This document shows positions 32,194 to 41,484 of a stretch of DNA of 64,000 nucleotides, piece by piece. Positions within the stretch are counted from its first letter, which is position 1, and each line of letters begins with the position of its first letter. Location: the NCBI RefSeq assembly GCF_007830115.1, contig NZ_VLKP01000013.1:1-64000 (forward strand). Direction: 5' to 3'. The notes below the pieces were generated by a model that saw only the letters and a list, made by a program, of their open reading frames with translations, had not been told where the DNA came from and did no database searches. A program made the translations under genes and the position numbers. Source of the stretch: Aerolutibacter ruishenii (lineage in GTDB: Bacteria > Pseudomonadota > Gammaproteobacteria > Xanthomonadales > Xanthomonadaceae).

Positions 32194-33513
32194 ATGTCCA
32201 TGCAGGACCTTTCCCAGATAAGCAGCGCCCGCCAGCAACGCGCGCTGTGGCTCAGTACCTTCGCCTTCACCACCTGCTTTGCGGTGTGGATGATCTTTTC
32301 GATCATCGGCATCCAGATCAAGCAGCAACTTGGGCTCAACGACACGCAGTTCGGCTTGCTGATCGCCACGCCGGTGCTGACCGGCTCGTTGATCCGCCTG
32401 TTCCTTGGCATCTGGGCCGACCAGTTCGGCGGCCGTCGCGTACTGCTGTTCGTGATGCTGGCCGCGGCTGCGGCCACGTGGGGCCTGACCTGGGCCCGGA
32501 CCTATCCGCAGTTCCTGCTGGGTGCGTTGCTGGTCGGCATTGCCGGCGGCTCGTTCTCGGTGGGCGTGGCCTACGTATCCAAGTGGTTCCCGGCATCAAA
32601 GCAGGGGACCGCGCTGGGCATCTTCGGCGCGGGCAACATCGGCTCGGCGGTGACCAAGCTGCTGGCCCCGATGGTGATGGTGGCCTACGGGTGGATGACG
32701 GTGGCGAAGGTCTGGGCAGTAGGCCTGGCCGTGGTCGGCATCCTGTTCTACCTGCTGTCCGAGGATGACCCTTCACTTGCCGAGCGGCGTCGCACCGGGG
32801 TCAAGCCGATCCCATTCCGCCAGCAGATGGAACCGCTGCGCAACGTGCAGGTGTGGCGCTTCTCGCTGTACTACTTCTTCGTGTTCGGCGCCTTCGTGGC
32901 GCTGGCGCTGTGGCTGCCGCGCTATTTGATTGGTGCCTATGGCATGGACGTGGCGACCGCTGGCATGTTCGCGGCGGCGTATTCCATCCCGGCGAGCCTG
33001 TTCCGCGTGGTCGGTGGATGGCTTTCGGACAAGGTGGGTGCGCGCAAGGTCATGTACTGGACCTTTGGCATGTCGGTGTTGTGCACGTTCCTGCTGTCGT
33101 ACCCGAATACGACCTACACCATCCACGGCATTGAGCGTGACATGACCTTCAACCTGGCCGTTGGACTGGTGCCGTTCACGGTACTGGTGTTCGTGCTGGG
33201 CTTCTTCATGTCGCTGGGCAAGGCGGCGGTGTACAAGCACATCCCGGCGTACTACCCGCAGCACGTGGGTGCGGTGGGTGGCGTGGTCGGCATGATTGGC
33301 GGGCTGGGTGGCTTCGTGCTGCCGATCGCCTTCGGTGCGATGAACGACCTGATCGGCGTGTGGACCAGCTGCTTCATGCTGCTGTTCGTCCTGGTATCCA
33401 TCGCGCTGATCTGGATGCATTTCGCGATCCGCCGCATGGAGCGCCGCAAGTTCCCGCAGATCGACCGCGAGACGGATTTGCCGGAGATCATCGACGCACA
33501 GGCATCGCGCTGA
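32194..33513 (+). CDS. Second nitrate/nitrite transporter NarK2
   Basis: A 439-residue MFS nitrate/nitrite porter, distinct from the first one. Twelve hydrophobic segments; FGGRRVLLFVM in loop 2-3, GIAGGSFSVGVAYVSKWFP near residue 115 and GIFGAGNIGSAVTK near 149 are the porter signatures. The 142 bp after the isomerase gene hold only a small ACCGGC/GCCGGT hairpin and no clear promoter. The start at 32194 has GGAAG before it; an ATG two codons later is an alternative. Convergent with the TDT-family gene. Confidence 0.93.
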   Translation: MSMQDLSQISSARQQRALWLSTFAFTTCFAVWMIFSIIGIQIKQQLGLNDTQFGLLIATPVLTGSLIRLFLGIWADQFGGRRVLLFVMLAAAAATWGLTWARTYPQFLLGALLVGIAGGSFSVGVAYVSKWFPASKQGTALGIFGAGNIGSAVTKLLAPMVMVAYGWMTVAKVWAVGLAVVGILFYLLSEDDPSLAERRRTGVKPIPFRQQMEPLRNVQVWRFSLYYFFVFGAFVALALWLPRYLIGAYGMDVATAGMFAAAYSIPASLFRVVGGWLSDKVGARKVMYWTFGMSVLCTFLLSYPNTTYTIHGIERDMTFNLAVGLVPFTVLVFVLGFFMSLGKAAVYKHIPAYYPQHVGAVGGVVGMIGGLGGFVLPIAFGAMNDLIGVWTSCFMLLFVLVSIALIWMHFAIRRMERRKFPQIDRETDLPEIIDAQASR

Positions 33514-33521
33514 AGATTGGC

Positions 33522-33600
33522 GGCGGCCACGTGGCGTGTTTGTCGGCCTGGAAGGGCGGCACCGCCACGTGTTCGCCTGCCCTGAGGGGCGGTGGCCGCC
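33522..33600. repeat. Two overlapping inverted repeats between convergent genes
   Basis: GGCGGCCAC (33522-33530) pairs with GTGGCCGCC (33592-33600), and CACGTGGCG (33528-33536) pairs with CGCCACGTG (33563-33571). The arms overlap by 3 bp, so the two hairpins form a nested, partly competing structure. It fills the gap between narK2 and the TDT gene and probably serves as a two-way transcription barrier; no T tract is present. Confidence 0.55.
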
Positions 33601-33608
33601 ACGCGGCA

Positions 33609-34649
33609 TCAGCGCCGGCTGATCGCCTGCACCGCACGCCGCATGGCGCCCACGAACGTGGCCGTCCATGCCAGCAGCGCCGCGTCAAGGAAGACGGCGG
33701 GAAGCGGCTCGAGGAAGCGCAGCTTCAATGCCAGTGACAGTTCGTACGTGCAGGCCGCATACATGCCCAGCGGAAACACCGCGCCCCAGTACAGCGGGTC
33801 GTACTGCAGCGGGAAGCGCTTGTACACGTGGCGCCACAGCCCCAGCACCAGCAGCATCGGGATCCACCAGGTGCCGGTGGTCCAGTAGAAGATGGTGAAA
33901 CCCTTGATGAAGGGCAGCAGCGATATCAGGAACGGGGCGTCCGGGCTGTTGAGCACCAGCAGCGAGCCGGCCAGGGTGGAAATGGCCATCGCGCCCATGT
34001 TGATCCAGTACGGCGGTGACAGGTCGCCGGGCTGGAAACGGAAGAACGTGTAGCGGTAGAAGATCAGCGACATCATCCAGATGTAGAGCATGCCGCCCCA
34101 CAGCCACATCGACAGCGCCAGGAAGTTCAGCTCCAGCTTCCACGGCTGGCCGATATGCGTGGCCAGCAACGCACTGAGCACACTCACCGACTGCGTGGCC
34201 ACCACCGCCAGCCGCCAGCCGCCGTTGATGCCCTGGTCCAGCGGTGGCTTGTCTTCCTTGATGGTGAGGATGGTGAAGATGGTGTAGGTCAGCAGCACCC
34301 ACAGCGCGACGGCCACGCCCCACAGTACGGCGGCCAGGTTGCGCTGGCCGCCGAGCAGCAGCACCTGCGCGCCGAGCACGCTGGTGGCTGCCACCGCGGT
34401 GAAGAAGCCGGGGCCGCGCAAGTGGTCCTGCAAGTCGTGAAGGAAGGCGTGGCGATGGCGGTGCAGGCGCAGCAGGTACAGGCCCAACAACGTCGCGTAC
34501 ATGGCCACGTTGAGCGCGAACATCGCCTGCGCGAGCCAGTGCAGGCCCTGCATGTGCGCGGCCAGCGAGACGATGCCGGTGGCCATGACCATGCCGAAGT
34601 ACGCTGGCGACAGGCTGGCGAGCCCGGGTTGCTGCGATGGGTCCGACAT
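33609..34649 (-). CDS. TDT-family transporter (TehA/SLAC1-like)
   Basis: A 346-residue membrane protein with ten hydrophobic helices, of the tellurite-resistance/dicarboxylate transporter family that includes TehA and plant SLAC1 anion channels. It starts SPAYFGMVMATGIVSLAA, the family's first-helix motif. Homologues conduct anions such as nitrate and chloride. Placed between the nar and mod genes, it could move nitrate, nitrite or another anion, but this is inference. It is minus-strand, directly before modC (28 bp after... on the minus strand modC ends just upstream), so it may be co-transcribed as the last gene of modABC. Confidence 0.85.
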   Translation of the reverse strand: MSDPSQQPGLASLSPAYFGMVMATGIVSLAAHMQGLHWLAQAMFALNVAMYATLLGLYLLRLHRHRHAFLHDLQDHLRGPGFFTAVAATSVLGAQVLLLGGQRNLAAVLWGVAVALWVLLTYTIFTILTIKEDKPPLDQGINGGWRLAVVATQSVSVLSALLATHIGQPWKLELNFLALSMWLWGGMLYIWMMSLIFYRYTFFRFQPGDLSPPYWINMGAMAISTLAGSLLVLNSPDAPFLISLLPFIKGFTIFYWTTGTWWIPMLLVLGLWRHVYKRFPLQYDPLYWGAVFPLGMYAACTYELSLALKLRFLEPLPAVFLDAALLAWTATFVGAMRRAVQAISRR

Positions 34650-34677
34650 GACGTGCCCCCTGTACCGAACGATACCT

Positions 34678-35775
34678 TCAAACCAGCAATGCCACCGCCT
34701 TCACTTGCGCCCACAGTGCCATGCCGGGTGACAGCTTCAGCCGCTCCACCGAGCGGTGCGAGATCCGCGCCAGCAGCGGCGCGCCGGACGCATCCAGCCG
34801 CGCCTGCACCTGGCCGCCCGGCAGTTCCGCCAGTTCCACCAGCGTGGCCGGCAGCACGTTGAGCAGGCTGGAATCCTCGTGCCGGCTCAATGCCAGGCTG
34901 ACGTCGCGGGCCTGGACCCGCACGCGCATGCGCGTGCCGGTGGCATGCCTGGATGCATGGGGCGAAGCGTTGGCCATCCCGTGCGCGTGCAATCGGCCTG
35001 CTGGCGTGTGCAGGGTCAGCAGGCCATGGGCGTCCGTCTCTTCCACGCGCGCCTCCATCACCACGCCCGCATCATCGCGCAAGGCCATGGGCAGGTCGCT
35101 GCGGTTGAGCACGTCCAGCGCGGGGCCGGCCACCGTCACCCGGCCGCCTTCGAGCAGCACCAGATGGTCGGCCAACCGCGCCACTTCCTCCACCGAGTGG
35201 GTGACGTACAGCACGGGGATGCCGGCGTCGCGGCGGATCGCCTCGATGTAGGGCAGTATCTCGGCGCGGCGGTTGGCGTCCAGTGCACTCAACGGCTCAT
35301 CCAGCAGCAGCCAGCGCGGTTGGGTCACCAGCGCGCGGGCGAGGGCGACGCGCTGGCGCTCGCCGCCGGACAGCGTGTCGGGGCGGCGGGCCAGCAGCGG
35401 TGCCAGGTCGAGGCGTTGGATCCACGCATCCAGCACGTGCGCGGGCGAGCCGGTGCGACGCCAGCCATAGCGCAGGTTGGCGTCCACGCTGAGGTGCGGC
35501 AGCAGCGCCGTGTGCTGGAAAACCACGCCGGTTGCGCGCTGATGTGCAGGCAGCCGCTCGCGCTCGTCCTGCCAGGTTTGTCCCGCGACGTGGAGCGTGC
35601 CTTCGGCGTCGGGTTCGAGACCGGCAATGGCCCGCAGCAGGGTGCTCTTGCCACCGCCGGAGGGTCCGAACACGGCCGTCGTGCCCTGGCCGGGCAGGGT
35701 CAGGTCGACCTCCAGGTGGAAGTCGCGACGCGCGACCGCCAGGCGCACCAGGATGTCGTCGGCCGCGTCAGGCAT
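34678..35775 (-). CDS. modC: Molybdate ABC transporter ATPase ModC
   Basis: A 365-residue ATPase. Walker A GPSGGGKST near residue 38, signature LSGGERQRVALARAL near 134, Walker B WLLLDEPLSALD near 155, H-loop VTHS near 190. The C-terminal 70 residues form a MOP (molybdate-binding) domain (LNVLPATLVELAELPGG and onward), which can inhibit transport when molybdate is plentiful. Start overlaps modB by 8 bp. Uptake of molybdate feeds the cofactor genes 14 kb to the left. Confidence 0.95.
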   Translation of the reverse strand: MPDAADDILVRLAVARRDFHLEVDLTLPGQGTTAVFGPSGGGKSTLLRAIAGLEPDAEGTLHVAGQTWQDERERLPAHQRATGVVFQHTALLPHLSVDANLRYGWRRTGSPAHVLDAWIQRLDLAPLLARRPDTLSGGERQRVALARALVTQPRWLLLDEPLSALDANRRAEILPYIEAIRRDAGIPVLYVTHSVEEVARLADHLVLLEGGRVTVAGPALDVLNRSDLPMALRDDAGVVMEARVEETDAHGLLTLHTPAGRLHAHGMANASPHASRHATGTRMRVRVQARDVSLALSRHEDSSLLNVLPATLVELAELPGGQVQARLDASGAPLLARISHRSVERLKLSPGMALWAQVKAVALLV

Positions 35776-36475
35776 GCGCCACCGCCGTGCGCCGTCCGAG
35801 CCACTGCATCACCAGCAGCAGGACGAAGGAGAACGCCAGCAGCCCCGCCGCCAGCACGTGCGCGTCGGCGTAGGCCATGCCTTCGACCTGGTCGTAAAGC
35901 AGCACCGACAGCACCCGCGTTTCGCCTTCGATGTTGCCGCCCACCATCAGCACCACGCCGAACTCGCCGACGGTATGCGCGAAGCCGAGCAGGGCGGCAG
36001 TGACCAGCGCCGGGCGCGAGAGCGGCAGCACCACGCTGAAGAAGCGGTCCAGCGGCGAGGCGCGCAACGTGGCAGCGGCTTCCAGCACTGCGGGCGAAAC
36101 GGCGGCAAACCCGGCCTGCAGCGGATGCACGACAAAGGGCATCGAATACAGCACCGAGGCCAGCAGCAGGCCTTCGAAGGTGAAGGCCAGCGTGCCCAGC
36201 CCCAGCGCGTTCGTCATCTGTCCGATCGGGCCCTGCGGCGCCAGCCCGATCAGCAGGTAGAAGCCCAGCACCGTGGGCGGCAGCACCATCGGCAGCGCGA
36301 CCACCGCGCCCACTGGCATGCGCCAGGCCGAACGGGTGCGCGCCAGCCACCACGCCAGCGGCATGCCCAGCGCCAGCAGGATCAGCGTGGTCAGCCCGGC
36401 CAGCTTGAGCGTGACCCACGTGGCCGCCACCCAGGGGGCGGCGTGCCAGGCAGGTTCGGCGAAGGCTGGATCCAT
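35768..36475 (-). CDS. modB: Molybdate ABC transporter permease ModB
   Basis: A 235-residue permease with five to six transmembrane helices. ARTRSAWRMPVGAVVALPMVLPPTV and the EAA loop (LEAAATLRASPLDRFFSVVLP near residue 135) match ModB. The ATG at 36475 is taken as start; a GTG at 36481 is possible and adds two residues. Begins 9 bp after modA. Confidence 0.93.
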   Translation of the reverse strand: MDPAFAEPAWHAAPWVAATWVTLKLAGLTTLILLALGMPLAWWLARTRSAWRMPVGAVVALPMVLPPTVLGFYLLIGLAPQGPIGQMTNALGLGTLAFTFEGLLLASVLYSMPFVVHPLQAGFAAVSPAVLEAAATLRASPLDRFFSVVLPLSRPALVTAALLGFAHTVGEFGVVLMVGGNIEGETRVLSVLLYDQVEGMAYADAHVLAAGLLAFSFVLLLVMQWLGRRTAVAHA

Positions 36476-36484
36476 CGGCACGCG

Positions 36485-37261
36485 TCAGTCGTAACCCAGC
36501 GCGCGGATGCGCGCGCGCACCGGCGCGCTGCGCAGGTATTGCAGGAAACCACGGGCCGCGGCGTTGCCTTCACCGTGCTTGAGCAGCACCGCTCTCTGCA
36601 CGATGGGCGCATGCCACGACGCCGGCACCTCCCAGCTCGAGCCGGGGGTGGTCTTGCGCGCCTCCAGCACCAGCGAGCGCGGCAGCAGGCCCAGCGGTGC
36701 GGCGCCGCTGACCACGAACTGCGTGGCCTGGCCGATGTTCTCGCCCATCACCACGCGCGGCTGAAGCGCATCCCACCGGCCCACGTGACGGAGGGCCTCG
36801 CGTGCGGCGGCGCCATAGGGCGCCAGTTCTGGGTTGGCGATGGCGAGCCGGTCGATGTGGCCGCGGCGGAGCAGCGCCTCGCCGTCCTTCACCATGCCGG
36901 GATCGCGGCTCCACAGCACCAGCCTTCCAATGGCGTAGTCGTGCAGTGTCGCACCGTCGGCCAGGCCCTCGGCGACCAGCTTGCGCGGGGTGGTGTCGTC
37001 GGCCGCCAGCAGCGCATCGAAGGGCGCCCCGTTGCGGATCTGCGCGTACAGCTTGCCTGTGGACGCCGCGCTGATCTCGATGCGGTGGCCACTCTGGCGG
37101 CCGTAGTCGACGGCGAGCTGGCGCGCGGCATCGGCGAAGTTGCTGGCCACCGCAACACGGGCCTGTGCAGCCACCGCGACCCGGGCCTGTGCGGCCATAC
37201 CGGTGCCCGGCACCCACGCGGCCAGCGCCAGCAGGACGGCCAGGGCTCGTGTGAAACGCAT
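36485..37261 (-). CDS. modA: Periplasmic molybdate-binding protein ModA
   Basis: A 258-residue secreted binding protein. Signal peptide (ALAVLLALAAWVPG) then ARVAVASNFADAARQLA, the family opening, SAASTGKLYAQIRNGAPFDALLAADDTTP and FVVSGAAPLGLLPRSL, which carry the oxyanion-binding Ser and backbone sites. The stretch AAQARVAV is present twice in a row at the signal cleavage region, from a 24-bp tandem duplication. First gene of modABC, divergent from ffh with 140 bp between. No ModE gene or clear ModE box is seen. Confidence 0.94.
   Translation of the reverse strand: MRFTRALAVLLALAAWVPGTGMAAQARVAVAAQARVAVASNFADAARQLAVDYGRQSGHRIEISAASTGKLYAQIRNGAPFDALLAADDTTPRKLVAEGLADGATLHDYAIGRLVLWSRDPGMVKDGEALLRRGHIDRLAIANPELAPYGAAAREALRHVGRWDALQPRVVMGENIGQATQFVVSGAAPLGLLPRSLVLEARKTTPGSSWEVPASWHAPIVQRAVLLKHGEGNAAARGFLQYLRSAPVRARIRALGYD
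37146..37193. repeat. 24-bp tandem repeat within modA
   Basis: Two adjacent 24-bp units (37146-37169 and 37170-37193) differ at three positions and keep the frame, duplicating AAQARVAV at the end of the signal peptide. Unit length suggests slipped-strand duplication. Confidence 0.85.
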
Positions 37262-37401
37262 GTCGCCTCATTCCTTGGTGCGGTCGCGGCGAGTCTAGCG
37301 CGTCTGCCCGCCGGCCCGGCTGATGGAGGTCAACCGCTATACTTGCCAGTCCGCTGTTCCGTCCTGCCGCCTCCCCGCATCCCCCGCAAGGTCCTGCCCG
37401 C

Positions 37402-38769
37402 ATGTTCGAATCCCTCACCCAGCGCCTCTCCGGCACCATCGAGCGCCTGCGCGGCCGCGGCCGGCTGACCGAGGAGAACATCCGCGAGTCGCTGCGCGAG
37501 GTGCGGATCGCCCTGCTGGAGGCCGACGTGGCCCTGCCGGTGGTGCAGGCCCTGATCGAGCGCATCAAGGTGCGCGCCGTAGGCCAGGAGGTCCTGAAGT
37601 CGCTGACCCCGGGCCAGGCCCTGATCAAGATCGTCCGCGACGAAATGACCGCGGTGATGGGGTCGCAGGCCGCCGACCTGAATCTCAACGTGCCGGCGCC
37701 GGCGGTCATCCTGATGGCCGGTCTGCAGGGCGCGGGCAAGACCACCACCGTCGCCAAGCTGGCCAAGCACCTCAAGGAAAAGCGCAAGAAGAAGGTGATG
37801 GTGGTGTCGGCGGACGTGTACCGCCCGGCCGCCATCGAGCAGCTGAAGACACTGGCGCAGCAGGTGGACGTGCTGTTCTTCCCATCCAGCGCCGACCAGA
37901 AGCCCGAAGCGATCGTGAAGGCCGCCATCGACGACGCGCGCAAGTCGTTCGTCGACGTGCTGCTGGTCGACACCGCTGGCCGCACCAGCATCGACGACGC
38001 GATGATGGCCGAGATCAAGGCGCTGCACGCCGCCGTGAATCCGGTCGAGACCCTGTTCGTGGTCGACTCGATGACCGGCCAGGACGCCGCCGTCACCGCC
38101 AAGCACTTCGGTGAGGCACTGCCGCTGACCGGCGTGGTGCTGACCAAGACCGACGGTGACGCCCGTGGCGGCGCCGCGTTGTCGGTGCGTTACATCACCC
38201 AGCGCCCGATCAAGTTCATAGGTGTCGGCGAGAAGCCCGACGGCCTGGATGTGTTCCACCCCGACCGCATCGCCAGCCGCATCCTCGACATGGGCGACGT
38301 GCTGTCGCTGGTCGAGCAGGTGGAGCAGCAGGTCGACAAGGACAAGGCGCAGAAGCTCGCCGAGAAGGTCGCCAAGGGCAAGAAGTTCGACCTCAACGAC
38401 ATGCGCGACCAGCTCGAGCAGATGCAGAACATGGGCGGCATCGGCGGCCTGATGGACAAGCTGCCGGGCATGGGCAAGATCCCCGACGAGGTGAAGAGCC
38501 AGGTCACCGGCAAGGAAGTGCCGCGCATGATCGCCATCATCAACTCGATGACGAAGAAGGAGCGCCGCAACCCGGGCCTGCTGAATGGCAGCCGCCGCGC
38601 GCGCATCGCCAAGGGCGCCGGCATGACCCCGGCCGACGTCAACAAGCTCATGAAGCAGTTCCAGCAGATGGAAAAGATGATGAGCAAGCTGGCGGGCGGC
38701 GGCATGAAGGGGCTCATGCGCGGGATGAAGGGCATGATGGGCGGCCGCGGGTCGATGCCGTTCCGTTAA
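37402..38769 (+). CDS. ffh: Signal recognition particle protein Ffh
   Basis: A 455-residue SRP54 GTPase that targets nascent membrane proteins. N domain (residues 1-90), G domain with [10 protein letters not shown] near 107, [11 protein letters not shown] near 138, DTAGR near 191 and [10 protein letters not shown] near 248, then a Met-rich M domain ([17 protein letters not shown]) that binds the signal sequence and 4.5S RNA. A TATACT -10 box is at 37338-37343. First gene of ffh-rpsP-rimM-trmD-rplS, though 115 bp separate it from rpsP. Confidence 0.98.
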   Translation: MFESLTQRLSGTIERLRGRGRLTEENIRESLREVRIALLEADVALPVVQALIERIKVRAVGQEVLKSLTPGQALIKIVRDEMTAVMGSQAADLNLNVPAPAVILMAGLQGAGKTTTVAKLAKHLKEKRKKKVMVVSADVYRPAAIEQLKTLAQQVDVLFFPSSADQKPEAIVKAAIDDARKSFVDVLLVDTAGRTSIDDAMMAEIKALHAAVNPVETLFVVDSMTGQDAAVTAKHFGEALPLTGVVLTKTDGDARGGAALSVRYITQRPIKFIGVGEKPDGLDVFHPDRIASRILDMGDVLSLVEQVEQQVDKDKAQKLAEKVAKGKKFDLNDMRDQLEQMQNMGGIGGLMDKLPGMGKIPDEVKSQVTGKEVPRMIAIINSMTKKERRNPGLLNGSRRARIAKGAGMTPADVNKLMKQFQQMEKMMSKLAGGGMKGLMRGMKGMMGGRGSMPFR

Positions 38770-38884
38770 GGCGGGCCACCCCGGCAGGGGCAGCCCGTTC
38801 ATCTTGCCGCAGTGCCGCAATTCCCTCTATAATCGCCGGCTTACCCTGCCATCCCGGCAGCTGGGCAACACAGAGAGCAACCTC

Positions 38885-39142
38885 ATGGTCAAGATTCGAC
38901 TGACCCGCGGCGGCGCCAAGAAGCGTCCGTTCTACCACATCATCGTGACCGACAGCCGCAGCGCCCGCGACGGCCGCAACATCGAGCGCGTCGGTTTCTA
39001 CAACCCGGTTGCCCAGGGCAACGAGAAGCGCGTCGAGCTGAACGTCGAGCGCGTGAAGCACTGGGTCGCCAACGGCGCGCAGCTGACCGACAAGGTCGCC
39101 GTGCTGTACAAGGAAGCGGCCAAGGCCGCTGCCTCGGCCTGA
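38885..39142 (+). CDS. rpsP: 30S ribosomal protein S16
   Basis: An 85-residue S16 beginning [19 protein letters not shown] and containing [14 protein letters not shown]. Length is typical. The start at 38885 is chosen because the frame upstream is not S16-like. It starts the ribosomal operon with rimM 28 bp downstream. Confidence 0.98.
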   Translation: MVKIRLTRGGAKKRPFYHIIVTDSRSARDGRNIERVGFYNPVAQGNEKRVELNVERVKHWVANGAQLTDKVAVLYKEAAKAAASA

Positions 39143-39170
39143 TCCCCTGGCTGCGCCCGAGCGCGTAGCC

Positions 39171-39692
39171 ATGGAGACGAAAGACCCCGGGCGCCACATC
39201 CTGCTGGGCAGGATGATTGGCGCCCTTGGTTTACGTGGGGACGTGAAAATCGAGTCCTGGACCGAGTCCCGCGAGACCATCTTCCGCTACCAGCCGTGGG
39301 TCCTGCGTTCGCCGCAGGGCACGCAGGACGTCGTGTCCGGCATCCGCGGCCGCGACACCGGCAAGCACGTGCTCGCCCAGATTCCGGGCGTGGCCGACCG
39401 CGACGCCGCCGAGGCGCTGCGTGGCACCGAAATCCTCGTGCCGCGTTCCGCGCTGCCGCCGCCCAAGCCCGGCGAGTACTACTGGGTGGACCTGGAAGGG
39501 CTGCGCGTGGTCAACGTGGAAGGCGTTGAGCTGGGCACGGTCTCGCACCTGTTCTCCACCGGCGCCAACGACGTGGTGGTGGTCCGCGATGACGAGCGCG
39601 AGCGCATGATTCCCTTCGTGCAGCCGCAGTTCGTCACCGACATCAATTTCGACACCGGTGTGATCACGGTCGACTGGGCCCCGGAGTTCTGA
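39171..39692 (+). CDS. rimM: 16S rRNA processing protein RimM
   Basis: A 173-residue RimM that helps 30S maturation around S19. [20 protein letters not shown] opens the N-terminal barrel, and [15 protein letters not shown] near residue 97 starts the PRC-barrel domain ending [10 protein letters not shown]. Between rpsP and trmD as in most proteobacteria. Confidence 0.97.
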   Translation: METKDPGRHILLGRMIGALGLRGDVKIESWTESRETIFRYQPWVLRSPQGTQDVVSGIRGRDTGKHVLAQIPGVADRDAAEALRGTEILVPRSALPPPKPGEYYWVDLEGLRVVNVEGVELGTVSHLFSTGANDVVVVRDDERERMIPFVQPQFVTDINFDTGVITVDWAPEF

Positions 39693-39820
39693 GCTCCCGG
39701 TGCGTCTGCGCACGTATCGCATTCCGGTTGCGGCATGCGTCGTTTTCCGGTTCGGCATGAGCTCTTGAGGGATCGGCGCCAGCCTGCCGCCCGGTCAGAT
39801 TCCACGAGGCAACCAACAGC

Positions 39821-40768
39821 ATGCGCTTCGACATCATCAGCCTGTTCCCCGAGTTCGTCGCCCAGTGCGCCGCGTTCGGCGTGGTCGGGCGGGCAGGGGA
39901 GCGCGGGGTGCTGTCGGTGCACGGCTGGAACCCGCGCGACTACGCCGAAGGCAATTACCGCCGCGTGGACGACCGCCCCTTCGGCGGCGGCCCCGGCATG
40001 GTGATGATGATTGAGCCACTGCGCGCCTGCTTGGCCGACGTTCGTGCCGCCGACCCTTCGCCGGCCCGCGTGGTGTACATGAGCCCGCAGGGCGCGCCCC
40101 TGACCCAGGCCAAGGTGCGTGAACTGGCTGCCCATCCCCGTCTCGTGCTGCTGTGCGGTCGCTACGAAGGCGTGGACGAGCGCTTCCTGCAGGCCGAGGT
40201 CGACGAGGAAATCTCCATCGGCGACTACGTGCTCTCCGGTGGCGAGCTGGCGGCGGCCGTGGTGCTGGATGCCGTGGCCCGCCTGCAGGAGGGGGCGCTC
40301 AATGACGCCGAGTCCGCCGTGCAGGACAGCTTCGAGGACGGCCTGCTGGACTGCCCGCACTACACCCGCCCGGTGGAGCATGCGCTGGGCAACGTCCCGC
40401 CGGTGCTGCTGTCGGGCAACCACGCCGAGATCGCCAAGTGGCGCCGGCAGCAGTCGCTGGGCCGCACCTGGCTGCGCCGCCCGGACCTGCTGGACGAGTC
40501 TGCATTGTCCAAGGCCGATCGCAGGTTGCTGGAGGGCTTTCGCGCAGCGCAGGCAGTGGAGGCCGTCTCCGTATCGAATGAGACAGGCTCCGTGTCCCGG
40601 GCTTCCCCGCCAGCATCGGATCCTGTCGAAGCGGCCTCCGGGGCCGAGCCCATCGCCAGGCCCGGCAGCGGGCCGGCAACCAGCGCCCCCGCCGCACCCA
40701 CCCCCGGCGTGCCGGAGCCGCCTTCGGCCGGCCAGCGACTAGCCGCCAAGAGAAAAACTCCGCTATAA
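39821..40768 (+). CDS. trmD: tRNA (guanine-N1)-methyltransferase TrmD, extended C terminus
   Basis: A 315-residue TrmD that methylates G37 of tRNAs. The SPOUT core is intact: [19 protein letters not shown] near residue 45, [13 protein letters not shown] near 111 and [15 protein letters not shown] near 132 (trefoil-knot SAM site). Typical TrmD is about 250 residues; here about 60 extra residues rich in Pro, Ala and Ser (from near residue 250) end in a basic KRKTPL. The extension looks disordered. It lies 128 bp after rimM and 102 bp before rplS. Confidence 0.97.
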   Translation: MRFDIISLFPEFVAQCAAFGVVGRAGERGVLSVHGWNPRDYAEGNYRRVDDRPFGGGPGMVMMIEPLRACLADVRAADPSPARVVYMSPQGAPLTQAKVRELAAHPRLVLLCGRYEGVDERFLQAEVDEEISIGDYVLSGGELAAAVVLDAVARLQEGALNDAESAVQDSFEDGLLDCPHYTRPVEHALGNVPPVLLSGNHAEIAKWRRQQSLGRTWLRRPDLLDESALSKADRRLLEGFRAAQAVEAVSVSNETGSVSRASPPASDPVEAASGAEPIARPGSGPATSAPAAPTPGVPEPPSAGQRLAAKRKTPL

Positions 40769-40870
40769 TGCGCGGCTTAGCTATACCCTTGCGTCACCCA
40801 TAAGCTCCATCCACATGCCAGACGCGGGTCCACGTGCACTCGCGCTACAACGAATCCAACAGGCCGGACC

Positions 40871-41287
40871 ATGAACAAGCCCTCGCTCAACACGCTGCTG
40901 CAGAACTTCGAAGCCGAACAGATCCAGCGCAAGCTGCCGGACTTCGCCCAGGGCGACACCGTCGTCGTCAACGTCAAGGTGAAGGAAGGCAACCGTGAGC
41001 GCGTGCAGGCTTACGAGGGCGTGGTCATCGCCATCAAGAACGGCGGCCTGAACTCCTCGTTCACCGTGCGCAAGATCTCGCACGGCTACGGCGTGGAGCG
41101 CGTGTTCCAGACCCACAGCCCGACCATCGACTCGGTCGAGGTCAAGCGCCGTGGCAAGGTCCGCGCCGGCAAGCTGTACTACCTGCGTGGCCTGGAAGGC
41201 AAGAAGGCGCGCATCAAGGAAGACCTGGCCGGCAACGCCAAGGCCAAGGCTGCGGCCGCCGCGGCCGCTGCTGCTTCCGCCGAGTAA
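40871..41287 (+). CDS. rplS: 50S ribosomal protein L19
   Basis: A 138-residue L19 at the 30S-50S interface, with [26 protein letters not shown] split over residues 26-51 and [21 protein letters not shown]. The C-terminal tail is alanine-rich ([15 protein letters not shown]), about 15 residues longer than in enterobacteria. Ends the ffh operon, followed by a strong terminator. Confidence 0.98.
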   Translation: MNKPSLNTLLQNFEAEQIQRKLPDFAQGDTVVVNVKVKEGNRERVQAYEGVVIAIKNGGLNSSFTVRKISHGYGVERVFQTHSPTIDSVEVKRRGKVRAGKLYYLRGLEGKKARIKEDLAGNAKAKAAAAAAAAASAE

Positions 41288-41323
41288 TTCGCGCAGGGTG
41301 GGCCGAGAGGTCCATCGCGCAGC

Positions 41324-41349
41324 AAACGGCCGCCCCTGGGCGGCCGTTT
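41324..41349 (+). terminator. Terminator after rplS
   Basis: AAACGGCCGCCC and GGGCGGCCGTTT form a 12-bp stem with a 2-nt gap, followed by TTCGTTTCG. Intrinsic terminator of the ribosomal operon. Confidence 0.88.
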
Positions 41350-41484
41350 TCGTTTCGCGTCCGGTTGACGATGCGGTCGCCGCAGCACTCGCATCGGTCC
41401 GCGTGCTCGCGTGGCGTGAACGAACGCCTCGTCACGACGACGTCGCTGATTGATTCCCGCACGCCCGCCATCATCATGTGACTT

